Source: Bacteroidota bacterium
GTDB taxonomy: Bacteria; Bacteroidota; Bacteroidia; Flavobacteriales; Weeksellaceae
DNA: 64,000 nt
Reading direction: 5' to 3'
NCBI GenBank assembly: GCA_023393915.1
Contig: JAEXBS010000043.1
Span: forward strand, 1 to 64,000
Shown: piece by piece, positions 8,438 through 17,541 of the stretch
How the letters are laid out: each line of letters starts with the position of its first letter
How positions within the stretch are numbered: the first letter of the stretch is position 1
The notes under the pieces: generated by a model
Told to the model about the DNA's origin: nothing
The model's database searches: none
What the model saw: only the letters and a program-made list of their open reading frames with translations
Program-made: the position numbers and the translations under genes

Positions 8438-9736
8438 TTATTTCTGATCTTGCTTAGAATATTTTTCCTTATAGCGCTCATAAAGCACGTCCTGATGGTT
8501 CTCTAACTCAATCGATCTCCCATCGATAAACGCTTGAGTAACTTTCTGAGTCAATTGATCGAGCGCATCCCCCTCTGAGATAAAAAGCGTCGCACTCTTA
8601 CCTAATTCAAGACTTCCGTACTTATCGTCGATTCCCAGCATTTTGGCTAAGTTGAGCGTAATGCTCTGCAAGGCTTTTTCCTTATCTAATCCATAGGCTG
8701 CCGTAGTTCCTGCTAAGAATCCCAAGTTTCTAGAATCTGAAAAGTCTTTTCTTGCACTGTAATCCAAACCGTGAAGAATTCCTTTTTCGCTCACCATTCT
8801 AGCAAATTCATAAGTGATCCGAGGAGAACTTGAAGGACTTGGCGGTAAGGAATGCGGATTGGTTACTATTAATGAAAGGCCGCTCTTTTTAATATCATCC
8901 AAGACGGAGTTTAAAGAAGCATCTCCTAAAAGTACAGCTTTAGGAAGGTCAAAATCTTTAACGAATTTCATAAATTCTAAAGCCTCATTAGGTCCTGAAA
9001 CCGAAGCAAAAATCGTTTTATCTCCTGAGAATACAGGAGAAACACTTTCTAACTTGTATTCTTTTACTCCCCCATTTTTATTGTACACCCTTGCGCGAGC
9101 AAACAGCCCCTTAAGTTCCTGAATTTCTTCCTGTCTTTTTGTTTCTCTTTCTTTAGTTCTTTTTTCGTCACTATAGCGACGAATCTCAGGCCAATTTAAA
9201 TGTAGGACGTTATCGGCCTTCACTACAGCATCTTCCCAGTTCCATGCGTCTAGCTGCATCACCGAGGAAGTCCCTGCTAGAAGACCTCTAGATAAAACCG
9301 GCTGGGTTAATAGAACCCCATTGGATCTTACTGTTGGAATCACGTGGCTATCAGTATTAAAAGCCACGAGCGTTCTAATTTCAGGAACCATTGAATTGGC
9401 TTCGTTAAAATCCACTGTAGCGTTAGTTGCTGAAATCTCCACGAGTCCTAGGGCATTATTGACCAAAATAAAACCTGGATACACATGCTTCCCTTTCGCA
9501 TCAATGATTTTTGCTCCTTGTGGAACGACTCCTCCGATAGAAGTGATAACTCCCTTATCAAATACTATGGTGGTGTTAGAAAGCACGGATCCTGTAGCGG
9601 TATGCAATGTTGCTCCTGTTATGGCGATGGGCTCAGATTGCATAGGCGCGGGTTTGGGACGCTGCGCAAAAGTAATCGAGCCAAAAGCGATGAAGCAAAG
9701 GAGACTAAAAATGATATGTTTTTTCATGATTTTCAA
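8438..9736 (-). CDS. Amidohydrolase-like periplasmic protein, probably inactive
   Basis: A 432-aa protein with a signal peptide (about residues 4-24, ending TFAQ) and the frame of an imidazolonepropionase-like amidohydrolase: the N-terminal beta sandwich (IAITGATLHTATGSVL), the barrel, and the closing KMLGIDDKYGSLELGKSATLFISEG. Where active relatives have the metal-binding HxH after PGFID, this protein has YPGFILVNNALG, and the other metal ligands are not evident. Enzymatic activity is therefore doubtful. It follows the 991-aa paralogue by 11 bp and is probably co-transcribed, perhaps as a structural partner. A Met four codons in (MKKHIIF) is an equally good start. Confidence 0.85.
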   Translation of the reverse strand: MKIMKKHIIFSLLCFIAFGSITFAQRPKPAPMQSEPIAITGATLHTATGSVLSNTTIVFDKGVITSIGGVVPQGAKIIDAKGKHVYPGFILVNNALGLVEISATNATVDFNEANSMVPEIRTLVAFNTDSHVIPTVRSNGVLLTQPVLSRGLLAGTSSVMQLDAWNWEDAVVKADNVLHLNWPEIRRYSDEKRTKERETKRQEEIQELKGLFARARVYNKNGGVKEYKLESVSPVFSGDKTIFASVSGPNEALEFMKFVKDFDLPKAVLLGDASLNSVLDDIKKSGLSLIVTNPHSLPPSPSSSPRITYEFARMVSEKGILHGLDYSARKDFSDSRNLGFLAGTTAAYGLDKEKALQSITLNLAKMLGIDDKYGSLELGKSATLFISEGDALDQLTQKVTQAFIDGRSIELENHQDVLYERYKEKYSKQDQK

Positions 9737-9747
9737 AATAAAGCAAA

Positions 9748-12723
9748 TTAATGACTGTGGTTATGACTTTCTTCTCCCTCAAGCGTATCACAATGGTAAA
9801 GAATTTCTGTTGGCGTGCTCACAGGGCGAGTCGCTCCTGGTTTTTTACTGTCTTTAGCGAAAAGCATTTTTTGAACCAGTCGGTTCTTTTCGTCTTTGAC
9901 TCTTTGGTCTTTCGCTGCTTGCAATTTTGCATCAAACAAAATAGCTCCTTCCACCATGGTTTTATCCACCGTGGCATAGATGCTCAGCGGATTAGCCGTC
10001 CAAAGCACAAGATCTGCATCTTTCCCTTTTTCAATACTTCCTACATGCTGATCAATCTTTAGCATTTTAGCCGGATTCAGAGTCACCATCTTCCATGCCT
10101 CCTCCCAGGAGATTCCACCGTATTTAACTGATTTTCCTGCCTCTTGATTAAGTCTTCTCGCCATCTCTGCATCGTCAGAGTTAATTGCGGTATTCACTCC
10201 AGCACTGAGAAGTAGCGCAGCATTCTGAGGTATGGCTTCTCTTACTTCTTCCTTGTAAGCCCACCAGTCAGAAAAAGTAGAAGCATTAGCTCCATGGGCC
10301 TTCATTTTGTCCGCTACTTTATAGCCCTCCAAAATATGGGTAAAGGTTTGTACGGTAAACCCAAAACGATCCGCTAGTTGCAAAAGCATATTAATTTCAC
10401 TCTGCACGTAGGAATGGCAGGTAATAAAACGCTCATCTTTTAAAATCTCAAGCATTGCTTCTAAGCGAAGATCTTTGCGATAGAGTTTGTTTTTCTTTTT
10501 CTCCTCACCGTATTCTTTAGCTCTTGTGAACCAAAAATCGAAAGCCTGTTCTACGCCCCCTCTACTTTGAGGGAAACGGTTGGGATTCCCACCCCAGCCC
10601 GATTGCTTAACATTTTCTCCAAGGGCGAATTTGATAAAGCTCGGAGCTCCCTCAAAAGGAAGATCTGAAGCTGAAGCTCCCCAACGAAATTTAATCATGG
10701 AAGATTGTCCCCCTACCGGGTTTGCACTTCCGTGCAATTGCTGCGCCGAGGTTACTCCACCCGAGAGTTGACGGTAAATATTGATGTCATCAGGATTCAA
10801 AGCATCGCTCATGCGCACTTCTGCAGAGTTATTGCTTCCTGCTTCGTTGACCCCTCTAGAGAGTCCAATATGGGTATGTTCATCAATAATACCGGAAGTT
10901 AAATGCATTCCCGCTCCATCTATCACCGTAGCTCCCGATGCGCTAAGTCCACTTCCTACCGCTACAATTTTTCCTCCAGAAACTTTTACATCGTAATTTT
11001 CTTTGATCCCTAAATCAGAATTCGTCCATACGGTCGCTCCTTTAATTAGGTAATCTTTTGGCGCTGGAAGACTCGTTTCACCAAATGCAGTAAACGGATA
11101 CCAAATCGCTCCTACAGGCTCTTGCTCTTTCGATTTCTCTTTTTCGGATTCGTAAGGTTTCTCATAAAGCAGACGCATTGGAGTTTTTCCACCGCTCTTG
11201 TTTAAGGCCATACCTGAGAAATTCTTAAACGATTCGATGGGATACAAAAGTCGATAATTCTCCACCGAATCCTTTGGTAGCTCTATTTGCAAGGACACTT
11301 TGTAGTCCTCTTGTACTAGTTTTACTTTTCCTTTCCCTTTCGCATCTTTTAGTTCAGCGCTCGGTGAAGTAATTTTCCCTTTAATAGTTAAATCGTAAGG
11401 AGCACCATTGACATAAAGTTTGTATTCTCCTCTTAAATCCTGAGAAGGACGCTGCTTCACTATAAAACGCTGTCCTTGTACATAGTGGTCGTAGATCTCT
11501 GTATCGCTCTCAAATAAATCACCCGAGCTCACTACAAACGAAGCTATACTACCCTCACTAAGCGTTCCTAGTCTTGTTTCATTCAGCATTTTTGCTGGAA
11601 CTAGCGTTAGAGACTCTAATAAAGTTTCTTTACTCATCCCCTTGTGATGAAGGTCTCTTAGGTGAGAGAGAAACTTAGATTTATCCTTTAAGTTGTGCAA
11701 AGTAAAAGCAATAGGCACTTTTGCCTCAGATAAATAAACGGCATTGTAGGGTGCTAGTTCCCAATGCTTGAGTTCTGCCACATCGACTAAATCTACATCT
11801 AAGGCATCGGTAATGGCATACGGCTTAGGATACTCTAAAGGTAAGATGAGCGTACCGCCCGTCTTTTTGATTTCTGCCGCTCTTTGGTATTCGTTTCCAG
11901 ATCCAAGAAAAATAAACTGCCTTCCGGCTTCATCCCCAATTTTATCTCCTCTTAATACGTCCCACTTTTCAGAAGTTTCTAAAATAGTGGGTAAATTTTT
12001 GATTCGATTAAAAGCTTCTAAATTCTTATTGAGCTCCTTTTTGTCCTTTAGTTTTTCGTACCAATCCGCATCCAAATAAAGTTGTCTTAATAAAGCAATG
12101 GATCCCGCTAAGGATGAAGGATAGGCTTGAGTAGAGCTCCCCTTTGAAAAAGAAAGCATAAGGGCAGATTCTTTCTGGATAATTCGCTCGGAAGGCTCTC
12201 CCTCTGCTAACGCAATTAAAGTGGCAGAACCTCTTACAATTCCGTCCTCATTAAAACTTACAACCGAGCCAAACCCCTGACCTAAATAATCCTTATAATT
12301 TGAAGTATTGGCCGTAAATTGATCCACTGCACGGGTATCGGCTTTGACCGCATCGTTATAGGCTGCGAAAGTGGCATCCTTAGGAAGGTATCTTGAACCC
12401 CGGTCCTTTTCCATTCCCTTCTTTTTCTCTACGCCCAGTGAAGCATAAGGATCAATAAACGAAGGATAAACATAGGCACCCTTGCCATCGATGACCACCG
12501 CTTCCTTTGGAATAGAAGTCTTTCCTGCTTTTACCACTTTACCTTCTTTAAACAGAAGCACTCCATCTTCAATAACGGTACGGGCATCCTTGAACAGGGT
12601 GATATTTTTCACTGCGTAGAGACTTTGGTCTTTGCCTTTTGTGTCGTTTGGCCAATAGCCGACCTGCGCCTGAGAAAAGGAAAACCCTAAAAGCATGCAG
12701 GCTAGAATTGCTCTTTTAATCAT
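9748..12723 (-). CDS. Tandem amidohydrolase, periplasmic (inactive N half, active C half)
   Basis: A 991-aa secreted protein (signal peptide ending SFSQAQ), about twice the length of a normal amidohydrolase. The first half (about 25-430) has the fold's ends (VYPSFIDPYASLG; VPAKMLNETRLGTLSEG) but no HxH. The second half (about 590-985) has a full set: GIIDEHTHIG with H616 and H618, the carboxylated-Lys region, TCHSYVQSE, FTHILEGYKVA and NSDDAEM. Metal-dependent hydrolysis of a cyclic amide or peptide-like substrate is expected. A 100-residue linker lies between. It leads the two-gene operon; TAGATTTG at 12756-12763 (minus) is a good -7 element. The His-containing C-terminus (SHNHSH) may bind metal. 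Confidence 0.88.
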   Translation of the reverse strand: MIKRAILACMLLGFSFSQAQVGYWPNDTKGKDQSLYAVKNITLFKDARTVIEDGVLLFKEGKVVKAGKTSIPKEAVVIDGKGAYVYPSFIDPYASLGVEKKKGMEKDRGSRYLPKDATFAAYNDAVKADTRAVDQFTANTSNYKDYLGQGFGSVVSFNEDGIVRGSATLIALAEGEPSERIIQKESALMLSFSKGSSTQAYPSSLAGSIALLRQLYLDADWYEKLKDKKELNKNLEAFNRIKNLPTILETSEKWDVLRGDKIGDEAGRQFIFLGSGNEYQRAAEIKKTGGTLILPLEYPKPYAITDALDVDLVDVAELKHWELAPYNAVYLSEAKVPIAFTLHNLKDKSKFLSHLRDLHHKGMSKETLLESLTLVPAKMLNETRLGTLSEGSIASFVVSSGDLFESDTEIYDHYVQGQRFIVKQRPSQDLRGEYKLYVNGAPYDLTIKGKITSPSAELKDAKGKGKVKLVQEDYKVSLQIELPKDSVENYRLLYPIESFKNFSGMALNKSGGKTPMRLLYEKPYESEKEKSKEQEPVGAIWYPFTAFGETSLPAPKDYLIKGATVWTNSDLGIKENYDVKVSGGKIVAVGSGLSASGATVIDGAGMHLTSGIIDEHTHIGLSRGVNEAGSNNSAEVRMSDALNPDDINIYRQLSGGVTSAQQLHGSANPVGGQSSMIKFRWGASASDLPFEGAPSFIKFALGENVKQSGWGGNPNRFPQSRGGVEQAFDFWFTRAKEYGEEKKKNKLYRKDLRLEAMLEILKDERFITCHSYVQSEINMLLQLADRFGFTVQTFTHILEGYKVADKMKAHGANASTFSDWWAYKEEVREAIPQNAALLLSAGVNTAINSDDAEMARRLNQEAGKSVKYGGISWEEAWKMVTLNPAKMLKIDQHVGSIEKGKDADLVLWTANPLSIYATVDKTMVEGAILFDAKLQAAKDQRVKDEKNRLVQKMLFAKDSKKPGATRPVSTPTEILYHCDTLEGEESHNHSH

Positions 12724-13007
12724 AAATTATTGAGGATTTAAAATTTTAGAAGTATCAAATCTAACAATAATATTATAAGAACTCTATAACAAGAGGCGAA
12801 AAAAGCAGTGAAAATATTCACTGTTTTATAACATTTTAAGAATAAAAGAGCAAATAATGCCGCGAGAGAGATCCCTCTGGCCGATTCTCTTATAGAAAAT
12901 CACGTCGTTCCTTATCTAGCCTAAGAAACGCTTAGAGAACTAAAAACTTTAAAAACTCGACATGAAAGCCAGGGAAATCGTTTCAAAGAGCCTTGTTCAC
13001 TAATTAA
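12724..13007. other. Intergenic region, nothing but the amidohydrolase promoter seen
   Basis: These 284 bp hold the -7 element of the 991-aa gene at 12756-12763. In the rest I see no open frame of useful length, no tRNA and no convincing hairpin terminator on either strand, although the gene at 13008 must end in it. Confidence 0.5.
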
Positions 13008-13796
13008 TTACAAATGAAAAAGCCTTGGGTCGGGATACAAGAAATCGTATTCTAATTCCTCTCTTATTAAATCCGATGAAATGAGCCTTCCCTTGGCAAT
13101 TACTTCATCGCTACAGTGCTCATTTTTCTGCTTAGAGATAACCGCTCTTTTTGAGGGATGTTGGGGTGCTACTAAGTTGTAAACCTTTGAGTCGCTATTT
13201 CTTTCGATCATTCGCTCGATCACCCCTATTATATCTTTGTAGTGGATGTGATTAACAGGACTTTCAATATCAGACACTTTATACTTACTAAGCTGCCTAT
13301 CGTCTCCCATTAATCCTCCCAATCTAAGGATGTTCAACTGAGGATAAAGCTGCTTAAAAAGCTTTTCTGGATAGACTTGCTCTAGGGGCAAATCCTCTTC
13401 TTTAAATTCCTTGAGTACATCAGGATAAACACTAGTGGAATCCATAAAGAACATCTGACCTTCAAAAGGACCAATAAATTCATGCAAACGAGCAATCCTG
13501 TTTTCTATTAGCTCCCTGCTGTTCTCTTTTCGCGAAGAAACTGCGGCCGTTACAATCAAAACATCCAGCATTCGAGTAGCACTCCACCTGCTAGGTTTTG
13601 CTGAAGTCTCTTCCCCACCACTAAAGTTAAACAGTGTTGGATTAAAACCATGGGACTGCAATGCCTCTATTTTGTGAAGGGACGTTGTAGTAGTATACAA
13701 CCTATTTTGATCCGCCCATTTTTTGGCCAGCCTCGAGCCCAGCCAACCGCAACCTACGATGCCAATACTTATGTTTGATAAATTCGAGTCCTTCAT
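13008..13796 (-). CDS. NAD(P)-binding Rossmann protein (YeeZ-like epimerase superfamily)
   Basis: A 262-aa protein of the extended short-chain dehydrogenase/epimerase superfamily. The dinucleotide-binding loop is IGIVGCGWLGSRLA close to the N-terminus, and a strand ending DSTSVY sits where the catalytic Ser/Tyr region falls. A longer reading frame reaches back to 13907, but it would cross the terminator at 13856-13891 and the promoter at 13804-13833. The Met at 13796 lies about 8 nt after the -7 element and is chosen for that reason. Substrate unknown. Confidence 0.75.
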   Translation of the reverse strand: MKDSNLSNISIGIVGCGWLGSRLAKKWADQNRLYTTTTSLHKIEALQSHGFNPTLFNFSGGEETSAKPSRWSATRMLDVLIVTAAVSSRKENSRELIENRIARLHEFIGPFEGQMFFMDSTSVYPDVLKEFKEEDLPLEQVYPEKLFKQLYPQLNILRLGGLMGDDRQLSKYKVSDIESPVNHIHYKDIIGVIERMIERNSDSKVYNLVAPQHPSKRAVISKQKNEHCSDEVIAKGRLISSDLIREELEYDFLYPDPRLFHL

Positions 13797-13803
13797 TGCT
13801 GCA

Positions 13804-13833
13804 CAAAAATATCGTTTTGCTTTTACTGGGCAA
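13804..13833 (-). promoter_or_regulatory. Consensus Bacteroidota promoter, nearly leaderless
   Basis: TTG (13831-13833), a 19-nt spacer, then TATTTTTG (13804-13811) on the minus strand exactly match the TTG/TAnnTTTG promoter. Transcription would start within a few bases of the ATG at 13796, so the mRNA would have almost no leader. Confidence 0.75.
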
Positions 13834-13855
13834 TTGAAATTAAGTAAAGAAGGTC

Positions 13856-13891
13856 CAAAAAAAATCCCTCTGTAATTAAAAGAGGGATTTT
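13856..13891 (-). terminator. Terminator of the lysine transaminase transcript
   Basis: Stem AAAATCCCTCT/AGAGGGATTTT (13861-13871 with 13881-13891), followed on the minus strand by eight T. It lies 41 bp past the transaminase stop. Confidence 0.85.
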
Positions 13892-13932
13892 TATGTCCTT
13901 GAATCATTATCTATTTAAGAAATGAACTTTAA

Positions 13933-15264
13933 TTAGTTTGCTAGGGCTTCCTCTATTTTGTTTAACGCAAGAGTAATTTCTTCTTTCGTAACATTTAAAT
14001 GCGGACGGAATCTAAGAGATTTATCCCCGCAAGGAAGAAGGATTACCTTTTTCTTATAGAGCTCTACTCTAAGCTCATCCCTACTAGCGGTGTCTTTAAG
14101 ATCGATAGCACACATTAGTCCTCTTCCTCTAGGGTTAGAGACCTCGTTAGGGTATTTATTGGCCAGTCCTTGAAGCCCAGTTAGAAGCCACTCTCCTACT
14201 TCTTTTGAATTCTCAACCAGATTTTCTTTTTCAATCACCTCTAAAATGAGCTTAAGTCTCATCATGTCAATGAAGTTACCTCCAAAAGTGGAATTGATTC
14301 TTGAGCTTTCTTGAAAAACATTGTTTTTCACGCGGTCCATCTTTTCCTTGTTTGCAAGAACACCACAAACTTGAGTTTTCTTACCAAACGAAATTAAATC
14401 CGGAACTACAGAGAAATGCTGAAAAGCCCAGGTTTTACCCGTCATTCCTACTCCTGTTTGTACTTCATCAAAAATGAGAAGTACGTTATTTTGATCACAG
14501 ATTTCACGAAGAGCTACAAAGAACTCATCCCTAAAGTGATGGTCACCTCCTTCAGCTTGAATAGGTTCAATGATGATAGCTGCCACTCGATCTGGATTCG
14601 ATAGTATCGCTTCTTCAATATTGAGAAGGGCTAACTTTTCCTTTCTTTCTGTTTGTTCTAGACTTTCTTCGGTTATAGGAAAATGAAGATGAGGATTTAT
14701 GATTCTTGGCCAATCAAACTTCGGGAAATATTGATGTTTTCTAGGATCTGAAGTATTGGTCAAACTAAGCGTATAGCCACTTCTTCCATGGAAGGCCTGC
14801 TGAAAATGAATGCAGATGTCGGCCTCTTGAGTGAGTCCTTGCTCCATGTTCAAACGGGTTTTCCAATCGAATGCTGCCTTCATCGCATTCTCTACCGCCA
14901 GGGTTCCACCTGAAATAAAGAAAGCGTATTGAAGTTCTTTAGGGATGAGCACTCTTTCAAAAACCTCCATAAATTCTGCGTATTCCACAGAATATACATC
15001 CGCAAGGGTCGGTTTATTAATGGCCATTTTACCTAGCCAACTGGTGTGCTCGACTAAATAAGGGTGATTGTATCCGATGGAAGCGGAGGCAAACATGGAA
15101 AACATATCCAGATAATCTTCTCCACTAATGGAATCATGAATCCAAGAGCCATGAGACTTTTCAATATCCATAACAAAATCAAATCCATCGACAAGCAAAT
15201 GCCTGCCTAAGACCTCTTGTACTTCTGAAGGTGCGATATGAGCTGTAGTTTGTTCGTTGTGCAT
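13933..15264 (-). CDS. lat: L-lysine 6-transaminase
   Basis: A 443-aa class III PLP aminotransferase that moves the epsilon-amino group of lysine to 2-oxoglutarate, giving 2-aminoadipate 6-semialdehyde. The class III landmarks are present: SGGTLAVENAMKAAFDWKTR, FHGRSGYTLSLTNT, IIEPIQAEGGDHHFRDEFF, IFDEVQTGVGMTGKTWA, and the Schiff-base Lys in SFGKKTQVCG. The QAEGGDHH and FGKKTQVCG forms are typical of LAT rather than ornithine or acetylornithine enzymes. It is 49 bp downstream of an aldehyde dehydrogenase that would take its product, so the pair likely turns lysine into 2-aminoadipate. Confidence 0.9.
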   Translation of the reverse strand: MHNEQTTAHIAPSEVQEVLGRHLLVDGFDFVMDIEKSHGSWIHDSISGEDYLDMFSMFASASIGYNHPYLVEHTSWLGKMAINKPTLADVYSVEYAEFMEVFERVLIPKELQYAFFISGGTLAVENAMKAAFDWKTRLNMEQGLTQEADICIHFQQAFHGRSGYTLSLTNTSDPRKHQYFPKFDWPRIINPHLHFPITEESLEQTERKEKLALLNIEEAILSNPDRVAAIIIEPIQAEGGDHHFRDEFFVALREICDQNNVLLIFDEVQTGVGMTGKTWAFQHFSVVPDLISFGKKTQVCGVLANKEKMDRVKNNVFQESSRINSTFGGNFIDMMRLKLILEVIEKENLVENSKEVGEWLLTGLQGLANKYPNEVSNPRGRGLMCAIDLKDTASRDELRVELYKKKVILLPCGDKSLRFRPHLNVTKEEITLALNKIEEALAN

Positions 15265-15313
15265 AAGTGTACTTTCTTTTTACTATTTTATAATTGGGTG
15301 TGATTTCTATAAA

Positions 15314-16864
15314 TTAAAGGTCGAATTTGATTCCTTGTGCTAAAGGAAGACTTGATCCGTAGTTAATAGTATTGGTTTGTCTTCTCATATAATATTTCCA
15401 GGCATCCGATCCGCTTTCTCTTCCTCCTCCGGTTTCTTTTTCTCCTCCGAATGCACCACCAATCTCTGCTCCCGACGTTCCAATATTTACGTTGGCTATT
15501 CCACAGTCTGAACCGCCGTGCGATAAGAAAAGTTCGGATTCTCTAAGACTTGTGGTCATTAAAGCGGAAGATAAACCTTGAGGAACACTGTTTTGAAGCT
15601 CAATGGCCTCAGATAGGTCTTTGTACTTGATTAAATAAAGAATAGGTGCAAAGGTCTCGTGCTGTACAATCTCGTAGTGGTTTTCCACCTCTGCAATGCA
15701 GGGTTTCACGTAACATCCACTCTTGTATTCCTTTCCAGAAAGCACTCCCCCTTGAACAATGAATTTACCTCCTTCTTTTTTACACTTATCAATGGATTTT
15801 AGGTATTCATCAACAGCCGCAGTATCGATAAGCGGTCCTACGTGATTGCTTGGGTCTAATGGATTTCCAATTTTAAGTTGACCATAGGCTTTCACCAGTC
15901 TCTTTTTCACCTCATCGTAAATCTTCTCATGGATAATGAGTCTTCTTGTACTGGTGCAACGTTGTCCTGCAGTTCCCACTGCTCCAAATACAGCACCAAT
16001 TACCGACATATTTAAATCGGCCTTATCCGATATAATGATGGCGTTGTTTCCACCTAGCTCTAAAATGGATTTTCCGAAACGTTCTTGTACTTTTACTCCC
16101 ACTTCTCTTCCTACTTTGGTAGAACCAGTGAAAGATAACAGAGGAATTCTTTTGTCCTCAGACATAGCCTTCCCTACGGTATGATCTCCAACGATCACAG
16201 AGCTAATCCCTTGAGGTAAATTATTATCTGCTAAAACTTCTGAAAGTATTTTTTGACAAGCAATCGCACAAAGGCCCACTTTTTCAGAAGGCTTCCAGAC
16301 CACTACGTTTCCACAAACCAGGGCAAGGGCCGTGTTCCAACTCCAAACAGCTACAGGAAAATTAAAGGCCGAGATGACCCCTACTACTCCTAAAGGATGG
16401 TACTGCTCATACATGCGATGCTCGGGTCTTTCGGAGTGCATTGTAAATCCGTATAGCTGTCGGGATTGTCCTACAGCAAAGTCACAGATGTCAATCATTT
16501 CTTGAACCTCTCCGAGTCCTTCTTGAAGGGATTTACCCATCTCATAGGAAACGAGTTTTCCAAGGTCTTCTTTCTTTTCTCTTAACTTCTCTCCCCACTG
16601 GCGAACAATTTCCCCCCGGGCAGGAGCCGGCATCTTACGAAATTCTATTTTCGCTTTTTCAGCCTGCTTCATTATTTTCTCGTAGTCCTTTAAATTTCCT
16701 AATTTGATTTGGGCAATTAAAGATCCGTCCGCAGGTGAAAGACTTTCTATTGTTTTCCCGGAACCAAAGAATTTTTTACCTTGACTTGCGCCTAAGTTTT
16801 CTTTAGAAATTCCTAAATTTTTGAGCGATTTTTCGATTGAAAAAGAGGATTGTTTTTTAGCCAT
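15314..16864 (-). CDS. Aldehyde dehydrogenase (ALDH7-like, likely 2-aminoadipate semialdehyde dehydrogenase)
   Basis: A 516-aa NAD-dependent aldehyde dehydrogenase. It has the cofactor-binding FTGSTKVGREV, the general-base region ELGGNNAIIISDKADL and the nucleophile Cys in GTAGQRCTSTRR, all diagnostic; the latter two are the ALDH7 (antiquitin) forms. The family oxidises 2-aminoadipate semialdehyde, the product of the lysine transaminase encoded next. An in-frame Met at 16951 exists, but alignment and the usual family start favour MAKKQSS at 16864. A TATATTTA -7-like element lies about 30 bp upstream of that codon. Confidence 0.88.
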   Translation of the reverse strand: MAKKQSSFSIEKSLKNLGISKENLGASQGKKFFGSGKTIESLSPADGSLIAQIKLGNLKDYEKIMKQAEKAKIEFRKMPAPARGEIVRQWGEKLREKKEDLGKLVSYEMGKSLQEGLGEVQEMIDICDFAVGQSRQLYGFTMHSERPEHRMYEQYHPLGVVGVISAFNFPVAVWSWNTALALVCGNVVVWKPSEKVGLCAIACQKILSEVLADNNLPQGISSVIVGDHTVGKAMSEDKRIPLLSFTGSTKVGREVGVKVQERFGKSILELGGNNAIIISDKADLNMSVIGAVFGAVGTAGQRCTSTRRLIIHEKIYDEVKKRLVKAYGQLKIGNPLDPSNHVGPLIDTAAVDEYLKSIDKCKKEGGKFIVQGGVLSGKEYKSGCYVKPCIAEVENHYEIVQHETFAPILYLIKYKDLSEAIELQNSVPQGLSSALMTTSLRESELFLSHGGSDCGIANVNIGTSGAEIGGAFGGEKETGGGRESGSDAWKYYMRRQTNTINYGSSLPLAQGIKFDL

Positions 16865-16990
16865 AAGTTTTTGAATATTGCTTTCTCTAAATATAAAAAC
16901 TCTTGGACTACTGACCAAATAGAACTCGGAAAAGCTTTGGCTCTGCTTCAAAGAACCAGCGGAAAAGGGGGTTTAAAGGACTTGCAAGGA

Positions 16991-17521
16991 CTACAAATCG
17001 AAATTCTTTTTTTCAATCCAGAACTCCAAATTGATCTTTGGCGCCTCACCGTGGTAGGCCACCTCAAGTTCTTGATGCACTTTTGCCCCAAGACGGGTCA
17101 TGGCTACAACCGAGCGGTGATTGAATTTTCCTACATGAAACTTCACTTTATCTACCCACTTAAAGGCATGAGAAAGCATCATTCGCTTGACCTGAGGATT
17201 CACACCTTTTCCCCAAGCGCTTCTTTTATAAAAGGTGTAACCAATAAAGACGGAAGAATCCTCTGTGTCGTAATCATAAAAGCGCGTACTACCTAGAACT
17301 TCACCCGTAGTACTGTTTTCAATTACAAAAGCGCCCCCACTTTCTAAGGCACCGTGAAAAAAGTTCGTGAAAACTTCTTTCTTATAACGCTCAGGATTGG
17401 GATGGTCTACCCAAATCAAGGGATCGGAGGCTGCCTCAAACAAAGCGTCAAAATCCTCCTTCAATAAAGGACGTACTAAAAGAGAAGAAAATCTTAAGGT
17501 AGGTTGAAACTGAGAGATCAT
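16991..17521 (-). CDS. GNAT-family N-acetyltransferase (RimJ/RimL-like)
   Basis: A 176-aa acetyltransferase of the Acetyltransf_3 type: LLVRPLLKEDFDALFEAASDP near the start, the FIENSTTGEVLGSTRFYDYD core strands, the acetyl-CoA site RSAWGKGVNPQVKRMML, and NHRSVVAMTRLGAKVHQE at the end. This group modifies ribosomal protein N-termini, amino acids or antibiotics; which one is unknown. The open frame reaches back to 17644 inside the ada gene, but the homologous start is MISQFQP at 17521, 20 bp after ada ends, so the two are probably co-transcribed. Confidence 0.82.
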   Translation of the reverse strand: MISQFQPTLRFSSLLVRPLLKEDFDALFEAASDPLIWVDHPNPERYKKEVFTNFFHGALESGGAFVIENSTTGEVLGSTRFYDYDTEDSSVFIGYTFYKRSAWGKGVNPQVKRMMLSHAFKWVDKVKFHVGKFNHRSVVAMTRLGAKVHQELEVAYHGEAPKINLEFWIEKKNFDL

Positions 17522-17541
17522 GGATTTTATAAGTATTAAGG

